From: a virus | DNA: 33,392 nucleotides | Virus record (IMG/VR): IMGVR_UViG_3300044825_000845 | Span: 1 to 33,392 of that record | Reading direction: 5' to 3' (one strand) | Shown here: positions 23,126-29,129 of the stretch, piece by piece | Position numbering within the stretch: the stretch's first letter is position 1 | How the letters are laid out: every line of letters starts with the position of its first letter | Program-made: the position numbers and the translations under genes | Notes under the pieces: generated by a model | The model's database searches: none | What the model saw: only the letters and a program-made list of their open reading frames with translations | What the model was told of the DNA's origin: nothing

Positions 23126-23292
23126 TGGCGGCGAAGCGTACGGTTGACCCGACTGGCAAGAACAGGTCGATAGCGATGGTGTCGTTGCGGTTGACGCAGG
23201 AGCAGATGGAGTTGGTGCGTCGCTTGTCGCAACAGCATGGCTGTTCCCGTAGTGAACTGTTCCGCCGCCTGCTAGTGGAGGCATCGCGATGA
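23125..23292 (+). CDS. Ribbon-helix-helix DNA-binding protein
   Basis: 55 residues, start overlapping the previous stop by one base. SIAMVSLRLT at 15-24 is the beta strand, and QEQMELVRRLSQQHG and SRSELFRRLLVEA are the two helices of a CopG/Arc-type ribbon-helix-helix dimer. It lies in the early gene run and likely represses phage promoters. The dyads at 21447-21457 or 29798-29813 are candidate operators, but no direct link can be drawn. Confidence 0.75.
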   Translation: MAAKRTVDPTGKNRSIAMVSLRLTQEQMELVRRLSQQHGCSRSELFRRLLVEASR

Positions 23293-23522
23293 GAACCAAG
23301 AAACAAATTGAGTACATCATGGACTTCTATCAAGAGTTATTGGAGGCCGCACTTCGCGAAAAATTTGAGGCAGAACAAGACAGAGACAAATGGAAGTACA
23401 TTGCTGACCGTTTGGTGAACGGGGCAGAACGCCAGATTGACGACTACCGTACCGCTAAACCAACCAATCCGTATTGGACTGAAGCATGGAATCTTTATGA
23501 CAAGGCGGTACATGGTGAGTAA
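23289..23522 (+). CDS. Small coiled-coil protein, unknown
   Basis: 77 residues, ATGA overlap with the ribbon-helix-helix gene. Residues 4-35 form an acidic-basic coiled coil (IEYIMDFYQELLEAALREKFEAEQDRDKWKYI), followed by a polar aromatic C-terminus (TNPYWTEAWNLYDKAV). I do not recognise the family. It overlaps the resolvase-like gene by eleven bases. Confidence 0.55.
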   Translation: MRTKKQIEYIMDFYQELLEAALREKFEAEQDRDKWKYIADRLVNGAERQIDDYRTAKPTNPYWTEAWNLYDKAVHGE

Positions 23523-23850
23523 AGAAAAGGCCAAAGGCACATCGTTCGAGACAGCCATCGTGAACTACCTCAAGACGTGGTACCCGATGGCAGAACGCCG
23601 CACCCTGCACGGTGTTCTTGATAAGGGCGACATCGCAGGGACGCACCCTGCGCTGGTGTGGGAGTGCAAGAACCAGAAGAAACTGGAACTCTCGCAGTGG
23701 TTGCTGGAGACAGAGCAGGAGCGCATCAACGCGAACGCTGAACTCGGCATCCTTGTCGTAAAGCGTCGTATGTATGGCACGACAGCAGACCAGTATGCAG
23801 TCGTGCGGCTCGAAGACATGGTTCAACTATTGAAGAAAGCGGGATACTAA
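23512..23850 (+). CDS. Holliday junction resolvase-like PD-(D/E)xK nuclease
   Basis: 112 residues from ATG 23512. The active-site pattern is Glu13 (KGTSFETAIVNYL), Asp40 in DKGDIAG and Glu51-Cys-Lys53 in VWECKNQ, matching the resolvase (Hjc-like) branch of the restriction-endonuclease fold. It lies two genes downstream of the exonuclease-annealase pair and would cut branched recombination intermediates or concatemers. A generic structure-specific nuclease is an alternative. Confidence 0.75.
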   Translation: MVSKEKAKGTSFETAIVNYLKTWYPMAERRTLHGVLDKGDIAGTHPALVWECKNQKKLELSQWLLETEQERINANAELGILVVKRRMYGTTADQYAVVRLEDMVQLLKKAGY

Positions 23851-24089
23851 TGCCAGACATCAACAACGAATACCTGATTGACCAGATGGAGGAGCGAGAG
23901 GATGCGTTCCGCAACAAGTTGGAGAAGGTGCGTGCCGAACGAGACAGGCACAACGCCATCAGCAAAGCCTTGTACGAGTGTCTGGTTGCCCGCATCTATG
24001 ACCCGCCCGTGGTCAAAGGATTCGAGGGGGCACCTACTCCTGCCGAGCGTGAGGCGATGGATGCGTTCTTAGACAGGCACGATGGCTGA
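23850..24089 (+). CDS. Small acidic-basic helical protein, unknown
   Basis: 79 residues, one-base overlap (TAATG). A coiled coil occupies residues 6-40 (EYLIDQMEEREDAFRNKLEKVRAERDRHNA), then YECLVARIYDPPVVKGFEGAPTPAEREAMDAFLDRHDG. No motif I can assign. Overlaps the next gene by eight bases. Confidence 0.55.
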   Translation: MPDINNEYLIDQMEEREDAFRNKLEKVRAERDRHNAISKALYECLVARIYDPPVVKGFEGAPTPAEREAMDAFLDRHDG

Positions 24090-24522
24090 GGTTCAGCGCG
24101 TCGAAGGGTACGAACCGACGCACGACATCAAACGCTTCAACTTCAAGACCGACCTTTCATTCGGGCATGAGGGCGAAGAGATTGTGCGATTGTGCTTAGA
24201 GAAGTTCGAGAGTGGTGATGTCGAAGTGAAGTACGACAGGTTCCGCAACGGACGCATCTTCGTCGAGTACGAACAGAACCCACGCGGGCAAGGCTGGAAG
24301 CCTTCAGGTATTGCCGTTACTACTGCGGCTTGGTTCGCGTATGTGTTCTCTGAGGGCGGTTGGGTTATGATAGAGGTAACACGACTCAAGCGTTACCTCA
24401 AACATAACTGGCCTAACTTGCGCCATCTGGTAGCGGCACCTGAATCCGAGAACCCAACGAAAGGAGCATTGCTTTACCCCTCGCAGGTAACAGAGTTGAT
24501 GACCTTATCCACCTACGATTGA
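24082..24522 (+). CDS. Putative PD-(D/E)xK-like nuclease
   Basis: 146 residues from ATG 24082, overlapping the previous gene. SFGHEGEEIVRLCLEKFESGDVEVKYDRFRNGRIFVEYEQNPRGQGWKPSGIAVTTAAWFAYVF resembles small phage nucleases where an Asp/Glu-x-Lys (EVK near 48) is followed by a strand carrying a Glu (VEYE) and a lysine. Such folds occur in T7-like phages under the name of exo/endonucleases with unassigned substrates. Catalytic residues here are inferred from pattern; sequence support is moderate. Confidence 0.5.
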   Translation: MAEVQRVEGYEPTHDIKRFNFKTDLSFGHEGEEIVRLCLEKFESGDVEVKYDRFRNGRIFVEYEQNPRGQGWKPSGIAVTTAAWFAYVFSEGGWVMIEVTRLKRYLKHNWPNLRHLVAAPESENPTKGALLYPSQVTELMTLSTYD

Positions 24523-24530
24523 GAGACTAA

Positions 24531-25046
24531 ATGTTGAAGTACGTTGTGTGCGCGTTATTCACAGGGGTTGTCATAGCCGTCCCCCCAGCGGCGGCATCCA
24601 CCCAAGATGAAGGCAAGATGGCAGAAGGGACGAAGGGAAGAGCGGCAGTAGTGGTCCCAATTAGAGCGACCCCCCGCAAACCGATACCAGCAGACCAAGA
24701 GATGCGATGCCCAGAATGGCATCCCCTGTTCCGCAAGTACGGGCTACCCGTGCAGGTGTTCTCGTACATAGCGTGGCGTGAATCCCGATGCCGACCCAAC
24801 GCCATCAACGCCACATGGAACAAGCACGGAGTCATGACCTACCACCTGAATAACAACAAGTCATGGGACTCTGGTCTCCTCCAAGTCAATTCCAGTTGGG
24901 TCAATAGTGTCCGAGCGGTATGCGGACGCAAGACAGGCGACATGAGGAAAGACCTCGAAGCCCTGCTAGACCCAGACTGCAATGTCAAGTTTGCCCGTTG
25001 GATTATGGACAACACCAAGGGCGGGCTTGGCAACTGGAGTCTTTGA
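24531..25046 (+). CDS. Secreted lysozyme-like/transglycosylase-type protein
   Basis: 171 residues. Residues 1-22 are a signal peptide (LKYVVCALFTGVVIAVPPAAA). The lysozyme-like core is YIAWRESRCRPNAIN with catalytic Glu84, then DSGLLQVNSSWV (GLLQ at 115-118), and DPDCNVKFARWIMD (148-160), the usual pattern of SLT/goose-type folds. Cys60, 87, 131 and 150 could form two disulfides, suiting an extracytoplasmic location. It is not next to the holin and M15 gene but among recombination genes, and so may act in export-dependent wall remodelling or as an entry enzyme. Confidence 0.75.
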   Translation: MLKYVVCALFTGVVIAVPPAAASTQDEGKMAEGTKGRAAVVVPIRATPRKPIPADQEMRCPEWHPLFRKYGLPVQVFSYIAWRESRCRPNAINATWNKHGVMTYHLNNNKSWDSGLLQVNSSWVNSVRAVCGRKTGDMRKDLEALLDPDCNVKFARWIMDNTKGGLGNWSL

Positions 25047-25072
25047 CATCTGCCACACCCTCACGCTAGGGT
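25043..25072 (+). promoter_or_regulatory. Promoter ahead of the SSB gene set
   Basis: TTGACA (25043-25048), 18-base spacer, TAGGGT (25067-25072), ending ten bases before ATG 25083. No strong ribosome site lies between, so the first gene may be translated from a near-leaderless mRNA. The -35 overlaps the previous stop. Confidence 0.5.
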
Positions 25073-25082
25073 AGGTACTCCT

Positions 25083-25241
25083 ATGAAGGGGCCAGTAACA
25101 CGATGGGTTTGCGACCGTTGCGACGAGATGCTCACCACCTATGTACGCCTTTCAGAACCCCCGACACACGTTTGCCGTGGGGCAAATAACACATCCAAAG
25201 AAGGGCAGATACAGCCCATGATTCCGAAAGGAAACAAATGA
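25083..25241 (+). CDS. Small Cys-rich protein, zinc-binding candidate
   Basis: 52 residues. WVCDRCDEMLTTYVRLSEPPTHVCRG gives a Cys-x-x-Cys followed by a third Cys, with His29 a possible fourth ligand. It ends with GNK and overlaps the SSB start as ATGA. This supports the frame although it is short. Unknown function. Confidence 0.55.
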   Translation: MKGPVTRWVCDRCDEMLTTYVRLSEPPTHVCRGANNTSKEGQIQPMIPKGNK

Positions 25242-25633
25242 ATACCATCACAATCACAGGCAACGCAGGCAAACCCGTCGAGTTGACCTACGCCAAGAGC
25301 GGCACCGCAGTCGGCAACTTCACCGTCGCCACCACCTCAGGCAAGGACGACAAGAAGGTAACAGTGTGGCATAACGTCACCGTGTTCGGTCAGTACGCTG
25401 AGCACGCCGCCGCCACCATCGAGAAAGGCTCGAACGTGATTGTCGTCGGCAAGTTGGACATCTCCTCATACGAGAAAGATGGCGTGAAGAAGTACGTCAC
25501 CAAAATTCTCGCTGATGAGGTTGGTTTGCTGTGCCGTTGGAACCCTGTCGTCGCGGACAAGACGAACGACACGCTCGGCAAGGTGGCGCAGGCTTTCGGC
25601 ACCCCGAAGTTCTTGGAAGATGAACCGTTCTGA
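25238..25633 (+). CDS. ssb: Single-stranded DNA-binding protein
   Basis: 131 residues, coupled by ATGA. MNTITITGNAGKPVELTYAKSGTAVGNFTVATTS and KVTVWHNVTVFGQYAEHAAATIEKGSNVIVVGKLDISSYEKDGVKKYVTKILADEVGLL form a complete OB fold like bacterial SSB. The C-terminus is short, acidic and ends EDEPF, the tip used to recruit partner proteins. It would coat ssDNA in replication and recombination along with the nearby exonuclease and annealase. The glycine-rich linker typical of host SSBs is missing. Confidence 0.85.
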   Translation: MNTITITGNAGKPVELTYAKSGTAVGNFTVATTSGKDDKKVTVWHNVTVFGQYAEHAAATIEKGSNVIVVGKLDISSYEKDGVKKYVTKILADEVGLLCRWNPVVADKTNDTLGKVAQAFGTPKFLEDEPF

Positions 25634-25881
25634 TGGACATCATGACCATCTCGTACGACCAATGGCTAGAGATTGGATTGCGTTCAGGCTGGGTGTCACC
25701 ACCTATCTGTGAAACCCATGATGGCCCAGCCACCAGCATTACCGAAGAGGCAGAGTTCATTGACGGCTCAGACCCATGCGTGTTTGTCATGCGTGTCTAT
25801 GAGTCGGATGAACATCGTGAATCGGTAGAGGCGAACTGCCCTGCCGCAGTATGGAGAAACCCATTCCGTGAAGAAAACTGA
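25633..25881 (+). CDS. Small conserved phage protein (GWVSPPIC type)
   Basis: 82 residues, one-base overlap with SSB. SYDQWLEIGLRSGWVSPPICETHDGPATSITEEAEFIDGSDPCVFVMRVY resembles a family common in actinophages and seen beside replication genes, with a Cys-x-x-His and a later Cys that could bind metal. Function unknown. Confidence 0.55.
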   Translation: MDIMTISYDQWLEIGLRSGWVSPPICETHDGPATSITEEAEFIDGSDPCVFVMRVYESDEHRESVEANCPAAVWRNPFREEN

Positions 25882-26167
25882 CGGAGCAGAAATCCTGACC
25901 GAAGCGTTCGGTCTTATCACAGGAGACAGACATAAAGAGTACGCCCATCCACTCGATGACTACACGCAGACCCGCGACATTTTCGAGGCACTCACGGGGG
26001 TCAGGCTCACCGTCGAGCAAGCCATCCTATTCATGGTGGCGGTAAAACTCTCACGCCTACGCACCGCCATCGGAGAGAACCGTTGGCACAGAGACAACGT
26101 GGTTGACGCGGCAGGCTACCTCGGATGCCTGTCAATGGTGGTACACGCCAAGACCGAAGGCCACTGA
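25868..26167 (+). CDS. DUF6378-like protein
   Basis: 99 residues from GTG 25868 with a 14-base overlap. GDRHKEYAHPLDDYTQTRDIFEALTGVRLTVEQAILFMVAVKLSRLRTAIGENRWHRDNVVDAAGYLGCLSMVVH matches my memory of the DUF6378 phage family, whose pattern of His, Lys-Leu-x-Arg and Asp-Asn-x-x-Asp-x-x-Gly-Tyr resembles all-alpha nucleotide pyrophosphohydrolases. It may be a nucleotide-handling enzyme, but activity is not established here. Confidence 0.6.
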   Translation: MKKTDGAEILTEAFGLITGDRHKEYAHPLDDYTQTRDIFEALTGVRLTVEQAILFMVAVKLSRLRTAIGENRWHRDNVVDAAGYLGCLSMVVHAKTEGH

Positions 26168-26406
26168 TGTCGTGGGTGTTGTCGCTGGTAGGTATCACGG
26201 GGCTCATTGCTGTCGGCAGACACAAATGGTGGGGGTTCGCCATCGGGCTATGCAACGAGGTGCTGTGGGTGTACTTCGCTATTACACGGCAGGAGTATGG
26301 TCTTATCCTCGGAGCCATCATGTATGGTTCGGTGAACCTGATGAACATGATTCGATGGAGACGCGATGATAATCAAAGGACGAACAGCACCCTGCCCTTG
26401 CGATAG
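26167..26406 (+). CDS. Small three-pass membrane protein
   Basis: 79 residues from ATG 26167, overlapping the previous stop by one base. WVLSLVGITGLIAVGRHKWWGFAIGLCNEVLWVYFAITRQEYGLILGAIMYGSVNLMNMIRW shows three hydrophobic segments with aromatic-rich connections, like small phage membrane proteins resembling half of a PnuC-type transporter. A transport or superinfection function is possible; neither is shown by sequence. Confidence 0.55.
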   Translation: MSWVLSLVGITGLIAVGRHKWWGFAIGLCNEVLWVYFAITRQEYGLILGAIMYGSVNLMNMIRWRRDDNQRTNSTLPLR

Positions 26407-26464
26407 GTTGCCCCTCAACCCTGACACCTACTGTGGGAAGTACGAAGAAGACGACGATGAGTGA
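26366..26464 (+). CDS. Acidic Cys microprotein
   Basis: 32 residues from ATG 26366, nested over the end of the membrane gene. CPCDRLPLNPDTYCGKYEEDDDE has three Cys and a very acidic tail. Coupled to the next gene by an overlap at 26457. Small but consistent with tight packing; reality uncertain. Confidence 0.4.
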   Translation: MIIKGRTAPCPCDRLPLNPDTYCGKYEEDDDE

Positions 26465-26588
26465 CGTCGAACGTACCGACATCTACCGCGCTTTTGACAA
26501 GGAGACTACGCGCTGGTTATGGTTGCGTGAACAGCAACTAAAGAAGGAGAAGGGAACAGATGACTGCGGTGAACATGATGACCAGTGA
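26457..26588 (+). CDS. Small charged protein, unknown
   Basis: 43 residues from ATG 26457, overlapping the previous gene. MSDVERTDIYRAFDKETTRWLWLREQQLKKEKGTDD is helical with alternating charges. It contains the ribosome site of the WhiB gene in its coding sequence and overlaps it by 29 bases. No family recognised. Confidence 0.45.
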   Translation: MSDVERTDIYRAFDKETTRWLWLREQQLKKEKGTDDCGEHDDQ

Positions 26589-26847
26589 AATGGCATGGTG
26601 GGATGACGCGCCCTGCAAAGGGATGGATAACAGCGTGTTCTTCCCAGAGATAGGCAAAGGTCAATCATCTAAGACTGCGTACGATGATGCTATTGCGGTG
26701 TGCGAGCCATGCCAGTATCGCGTGCAGTGTTTAGAGTTCGCTATCGAATCAGAGATGAACGACATCCGTAGGTACGGTGTGTTCGGTGGTCTTACGCCTC
26801 GGGAACGTGAAGAGTATTTTGCTGGGCGACTGCACCTGAGAAAGTGA
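26560..26847 (+). CDS. whiB: WhiB-family iron-sulfur transcription regulator
   Basis: 95 residues. Cys19, Cys48, Cys51 and Cys57 are the four cluster ligands with the family's C-x(n)-C-x2-C-x5-C spacing; WWDDAPCKGMD and FFPE are the typical N-terminal motifs; GVFGGLTPRER at 73-83 is the beta-turn. Phage WhiB proteins bind host RNA polymerase sigma subunit and change transcription. The family is essentially restricted to actinobacteria and their phages, the best host clue here. It is last in the rightward run and AAGGAG precedes it. Starts at 26575 and 26578 are possible. Confidence 0.9.
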   Translation: MTAVNMMTSEMAWWDDAPCKGMDNSVFFPEIGKGQSSKTAYDDAIAVCEPCQYRVQCLEFAIESEMNDIRRYGVFGGLTPREREEYFAGRLHLRK

Positions 26848-26849
26848 AA

Positions 26850-26893
26850 AGCCCCGCTCAACCGCAGGAAGGGGAAACCGCGGGAACGGGGCT
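26850..26893. terminator. Convergent terminator
   Basis: AGCCCCG (26850-26856) pairs with CGGGGCT (26887-26893), with an inner CCGC/GCGG pair. On the minus strand it is followed by TTTTCACTTT, a good termination tract for the leftward operon. On the plus strand only AATCAAACCTTT follows, so it is weaker for the rightward WhiB transcript. Confidence 0.8.
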
Positions 26894-26914
26894 AATCAAA
26901 CCTTTAGCCTAGCA

Positions 26915-27163
26915 CTACAAACGTAGTTGGCGCACCTTGTACCTGTGTTCCCTTGCTAGGTCTGAGGCTTGGGCATCACGCTCGGCGTGGTCGGCGGTGT
27001 AGTAGAGGCAAGCCATCATCGGGTCGGGTGTCCATGCCTTGCCGTTGCGGACGCTACCGCCACGCCAATACAGAAAGTCCATTTCGCCTGCGTGTCTGCG
27101 CACCACCCACATTCGGTGCTTGCGGGTCTTTACCTGATAGAGCAAGAGGTCAAGCCGATTCAC
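26915..27163 (-). CDS. Small protein, unknown (last gene of leftward operon)
   Basis: 82 residues from GTG with GAGGGG a few bases upstream. MNRLDLLLYQVKTRKHRMWVVRRHAGEMDFLYWRGGSVRNGKAWTPDPMMACLYYTADHAERDAQASDLAREHRYKVRQL is basic and compact. It overlaps the preceding gene by 14 bases and ends just before the convergent terminator. Not recognised. Confidence 0.55.
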   Translation of the reverse strand: MNRLDLLLYQVKTRKHRMWVVRRHAGEMDFLYWRGGSVRNGKAWTPDPMMACLYYTADHAERDAQASDLAREHRYKVRQLRL

Positions 27164-27302
27164 GCTCGTACCCCTCGATGTTCTCGATGACTACCTGCCA
27201 GCCCCAACGCTGAACGAGCATGGCTACGACGCATCGTGCCAGCCGTTCGCTGTTGATGTGGTGGTGGATGAAGTCCTCGAACTCTGCCTGTCCGTCCCTC
27301 AT
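27150..27302 (-). CDS. Small protein, unknown
   Basis: 50 residues from ATG 27302, which overlaps the previous stop by one base; a longer frame from 27356 would lie inside the neighbouring gene. RDGQAEFEDFIHHHINSERLARCVVAMLVQRWGWQVVIENIEGYERES is predicted helical then beta. No motif. Confidence 0.5.
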   Translation of the reverse strand: MRDGQAEFEDFIHHHINSERLARCVVAMLVQRWGWQVVIENIEGYERESA

Positions 27303-27595
27303 CAGAACACGTCCCCATCTGTAACTGGAATCTCGATGGTCGCCCCCAAGTCCCATTCCTTCTCTGTTACGAAGTAGCCAACCCGATTGACCAACAGATA
27401 CCCGTTCGTTATCACCAGCCCATCGTCAGTATCGACCAGCGTCCACACTTTGCGTGGTTCGCGTGTCGCCACCGATAGCACCGCTTCGTTGTCGTCCCCG
27501 TATGTCTCGAACATTTGTCCATTCCATGAGGCGTACTCGTCGCCCGTGTTATTCACGGGCTGGTATTCGGTTTCCCATTGCTCAATGGTTGTCAT
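27302..27595 (-). CDS. Small acidic beta-rich protein, unknown
   Basis: 97 residues with an AAAGGGAA ribosome site upstream. EYQPVNNTGDEYASWNGQMFETYGDDNEAVLSVATREPRKVWTLVDTDDGLVITNGYLLVNRVGYFVTEKEWD is acidic and strand-rich, similar in style to small actinophage proteins of the leftward early region. No function is evident. Confidence 0.55.
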   Translation of the reverse strand: MTTIEQWETEYQPVNNTGDEYASWNGQMFETYGDDNEAVLSVATREPRKVWTLVDTDDGLVITNGYLLVNRVGYFVTEKEWDLGATIEIPVTDGDVF

Positions 27596-27774
27596 TTCAT
27601 TCCCTTTCTTGTCTCTTGGATTTCATGTCCGCCCACCGTCACCGTCTCACCAGTCGTAAGCCCGATGAGATACTCGATACCGTCCCGACCCTTCACCCCA
27701 CCTATCACCACACCCTGCTTACCGTAGTGCTGATGATAGGTGGCGATGATGGTCACCTTGATACCGCGCTTCAC
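27592..27774 (-). CDS. SH3-like small protein
   Basis: 60 residues from GTG 27774, overlapping the previous stop as GTGA. KRGIKVTIIATYHQHYGKQGVVIGGVKGRDGIEYLIGLTTGETVTVGGHEI is a five-strand pattern of a small SH3-like barrel. Unknown role. Confidence 0.5.
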   Translation of the reverse strand: MKRGIKVTIIATYHQHYGKQGVVIGGVKGRDGIEYLIGLTTGETVTVGGHEIQETRKGMK

Positions 27775-27917
27775 GCTGGCTCCACACTCACATCGTGTGG
27801 CAGTTCAGCCCGTAACACATCGTGGATAATGCCACCGATAATCTCTGCCGACTCCTCGGGTGTGCCGTCCATGTCCTCAGCCCAAACACGAACAGTAAAG
27901 ATGAGTTCCTGTTTCAT
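27771..27917 (-). CDS. Small protein, unknown
   Basis: 48 residues from ATG 27917. QELIFTVRVWAEDMDGTPEESAEIIGGIIHDVLRAELPHDVSVEP: one strand, one helix, one strand, like a small ferredoxin-type or dimerisation half. Overlaps the next gene as GTGA. Confidence 0.5.
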   Translation of the reverse strand: MKQELIFTVRVWAEDMDGTPEESAEIIGGIIHDVLRAELPHDVSVEPA

Positions 27918-27919
27918 AA

Positions 27920-28156
27920 TCAAATCTTGTCCTGCTTCTGCTCGTAAAGTGCTGTCTCAAGTTGGTCGAAGATGAGACCCATAGCCCACTCGCTCGGGTT
28001 ATCTTCCACTATCGACACCGCCACCGCCCAATCCTCGTCGGAGATAGGGTTCTCCTCGTCGTGGTCAAGAACTTCCTTGCCCCACCATTCGATGTAGATG
28101 TCATCGTTTGGTTGGTATCTTTCGACCAACATTTTGATTGCTTGTTCCACTCTCAT
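27920..28156 (-). CDS. Small acidic protein, unknown
   Basis: 78 residues from ATG 28156 with AAGGGA upstream; a longer start at 28192 lies in the neighbouring gene. RVEQAIKMLVERYQPNDDIYIEWWGKEVLDHDEENPISDEDWAVAVSIVEDNPSEWAMGLIFDQLETALYEQKQD is acidic and helical. The ERYQPNDDIYIEWW segment is a frequent feature of small phage proteins. No known role. Confidence 0.55.
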   Translation of the reverse strand: MRVEQAIKMLVERYQPNDDIYIEWWGKEVLDHDEENPISDEDWAVAVSIVEDNPSEWAMGLIFDQLETALYEQKQDKI

Positions 28157-28344
28157 TTGTTTTGTCCCTTCTTGTCTAAGCCCAACTGCCAACGGTAGCG
28201 GTTGCGGATTGCTTCGTGCTTACGAATCTTGCGTATGTAATACTCTCGTGCTACTGCCACACCGAACGCGAACATCGTGACCGACCACACCGCATAGGCG
28301 TACAGGTCATAGTTCGGGTCAATGTCATTCACTAACTGGTTCAT
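28153..28344 (-). CDS. Small single-pass membrane protein
   Basis: 63 residues, ribosome site GAAAGGGAA. Residues 14-33 (LYAYAVWSVTMFAFGVAVAR) form one membrane helix, followed by a basic tail (YYIRKIRKHEAIRNRYRWQLGLDKKGQ). Cytoplasmic basic tail suggests binding to nucleic acid or lipids. It overlaps the next gene by four bases. Confidence 0.55.
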   Translation of the reverse strand: MNQLVNDIDPNYDLYAYAVWSVTMFAFGVAVAREYYIRKIRKHEAIRNRYRWQLGLDKKGQNK

Positions 28345-28526
28345 TACTTGTTCCCTTTCTTTGGACTCAATACCATGTCGATGACGAACATCGTGGTGTG
28401 TAGTTGCTCTAATGCTCGGACTGTTTCCAGTTCTCCGACCACCCCACGACGCGCACCCTCAATGAGTACATGGCGGAGGTTGTCGAACTGGCTGTTCAGT
28501 TCCTCGCTTATCTGTTCCTTAGTCAT
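28344..28526 (-). CDS. Small helical protein, unknown
   Basis: 60 residues from ATG 28526 with AAAGGGAAA upstream; an earlier in-frame start at 28586 has no ribosome site. TKEQISEELNSQFDNLRHVLIEGARRGVVGELETVRALEQLHTTMFVIDMVLSPKKG forms two amphipathic helices. No family recognised. Confidence 0.5.
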   Translation of the reverse strand: MTKEQISEELNSQFDNLRHVLIEGARRGVVGELETVRALEQLHTTMFVIDMVLSPKKGNK

Positions 28527-28773
28527 TGCTTTCCCTTTCCAGTTGGTAGTCAAGCACCACGAAATCTGCCCCTGATGTTTGACCATTTACGAATTGCTTC
28601 ATTTCTTGCTCGCCTTGCGCATAAAAGGACACTCGGTCATCGGGTACACCGAACGAATCGGTTCCCGCTTCCTCGTCGTATTCCCCGAATGAGAAATACA
28701 TTCCTTCTATGTATGAATCGGGCGTGTCTAGCCATCTGACGGTGGCATACGCTCCGATAACTTGCTCGCTCAT
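28519..28773 (-). CDS. Nested small protein (internal start of the fused frame)
   Basis: 84 residues starting at ATG 28773, preceded by an almost perfect copy of the operon's standard ribosome site (GAAAGGGGAAAGGCA). Acidic with aromatic strands. It is the C-terminal domain of the fused frame and its independent site suggests it is translated alone as well. Confidence 0.55.
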   Translation of the reverse strand: MSEQVIGAYATVRWLDTPDSYIEGMYFSFGEYDEEAGTDSFGVPDDRVSFYAQGEQEMKQFVNGQTSGADFVVLDYQLERESND

Positions 28774-28893
28774 TGCCTTTCCCCTTTCTGTTTGTTGGTT
28801 GTTACATTCTGAACACACTCTGTCGCCACCGATGTAGAACCCATCGCCATCAGGCACAAGGTCGCCACAACTGTCGCAGTCGTACTCGCTCAT
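28519..28893 (-). CDS. Zinc-ribbon protein fused in frame to a second small protein
   Basis: 124 residues. The N-terminal 35 residues (CDSCGDLVPDGDGFYIGGDRVCSEC) form a zinc ribbon. From residue 41 (ATG 28773) the protein becomes MSEQVIGAYATVRWLDTPDSYIEGMYFSFGEYDEEAGTDSFGVPDDRVSFYAQGEQEMKQFVNG, a complete small domain with its own GAAAGGGGAAAGG ribosome site in the coding sequence. The inter-gene spacer is translated as TERGKA. The two were probably separate genes until the stop was lost, so both the fusion and the short form may be made. Confidence 0.6.
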   Translation of the reverse strand: MSEYDCDSCGDLVPDGDGFYIGGDRVCSECNNQQTERGKAMSEQVIGAYATVRWLDTPDSYIEGMYFSFGEYDEEAGTDSFGVPDDRVSFYAQGEQEMKQFVNGQTSGADFVVLDYQLERESND

Positions 28894-28916
28894 CGTTTCC
28901 CCTTTCGTTATGTCCT

Positions 28917-28945
28917 ACTGTATTACGCTGTTGTCTCGTTGTCAA
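28917..28945 (-). promoter_or_regulatory. Leftward promoter inside the operon
   Basis: On the minus strand: TTGACA (28945-28940), 17-base spacer, TACAGT (28922-28917). It lies in the last codons of the upstream gene and 24 bases ahead of ATG 28893. The -10 mirrors the capsid promoter's TACTGT. Confidence 0.6.
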
Positions 28946-29129
28946 GGATTACTAGATGAGACTGATGCCAAGTCTCCCCGATACCTGCCACGGGTCGAAC
29001 CTTGTAGTCGAGGTTCCCGTACCGTTTCCGTGCGTCAATAATCTCCACACGAAACCTAAGCGGACTGCTCGGCAGGCTAAGCGTTGCGTGTTTGCCGATG
29101 TTCTGTCCTAGTTCCTGCGCTGTGGTCAT
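28923..29129 (-). CDS. Small protein, unknown
   Basis: 68 residues from ATG 29129, overlapping the previous stop as ATGA. TTAQELGQNIGKHATLSLPSSPLRFRVEIIDARKRYGNLDYKVRPVAGIGETWHQSHLVILDNE is a small beta barrel by pattern (RFRVEIIDARKRYGNLDYKVRP). It resembles other small actinophage proteins, unassigned. Confidence 0.55.
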   Translation of the reverse strand: MTTAQELGQNIGKHATLSLPSSPLRFRVEIIDARKRYGNLDYKVRPVAGIGETWHQSHLVILDNETTA

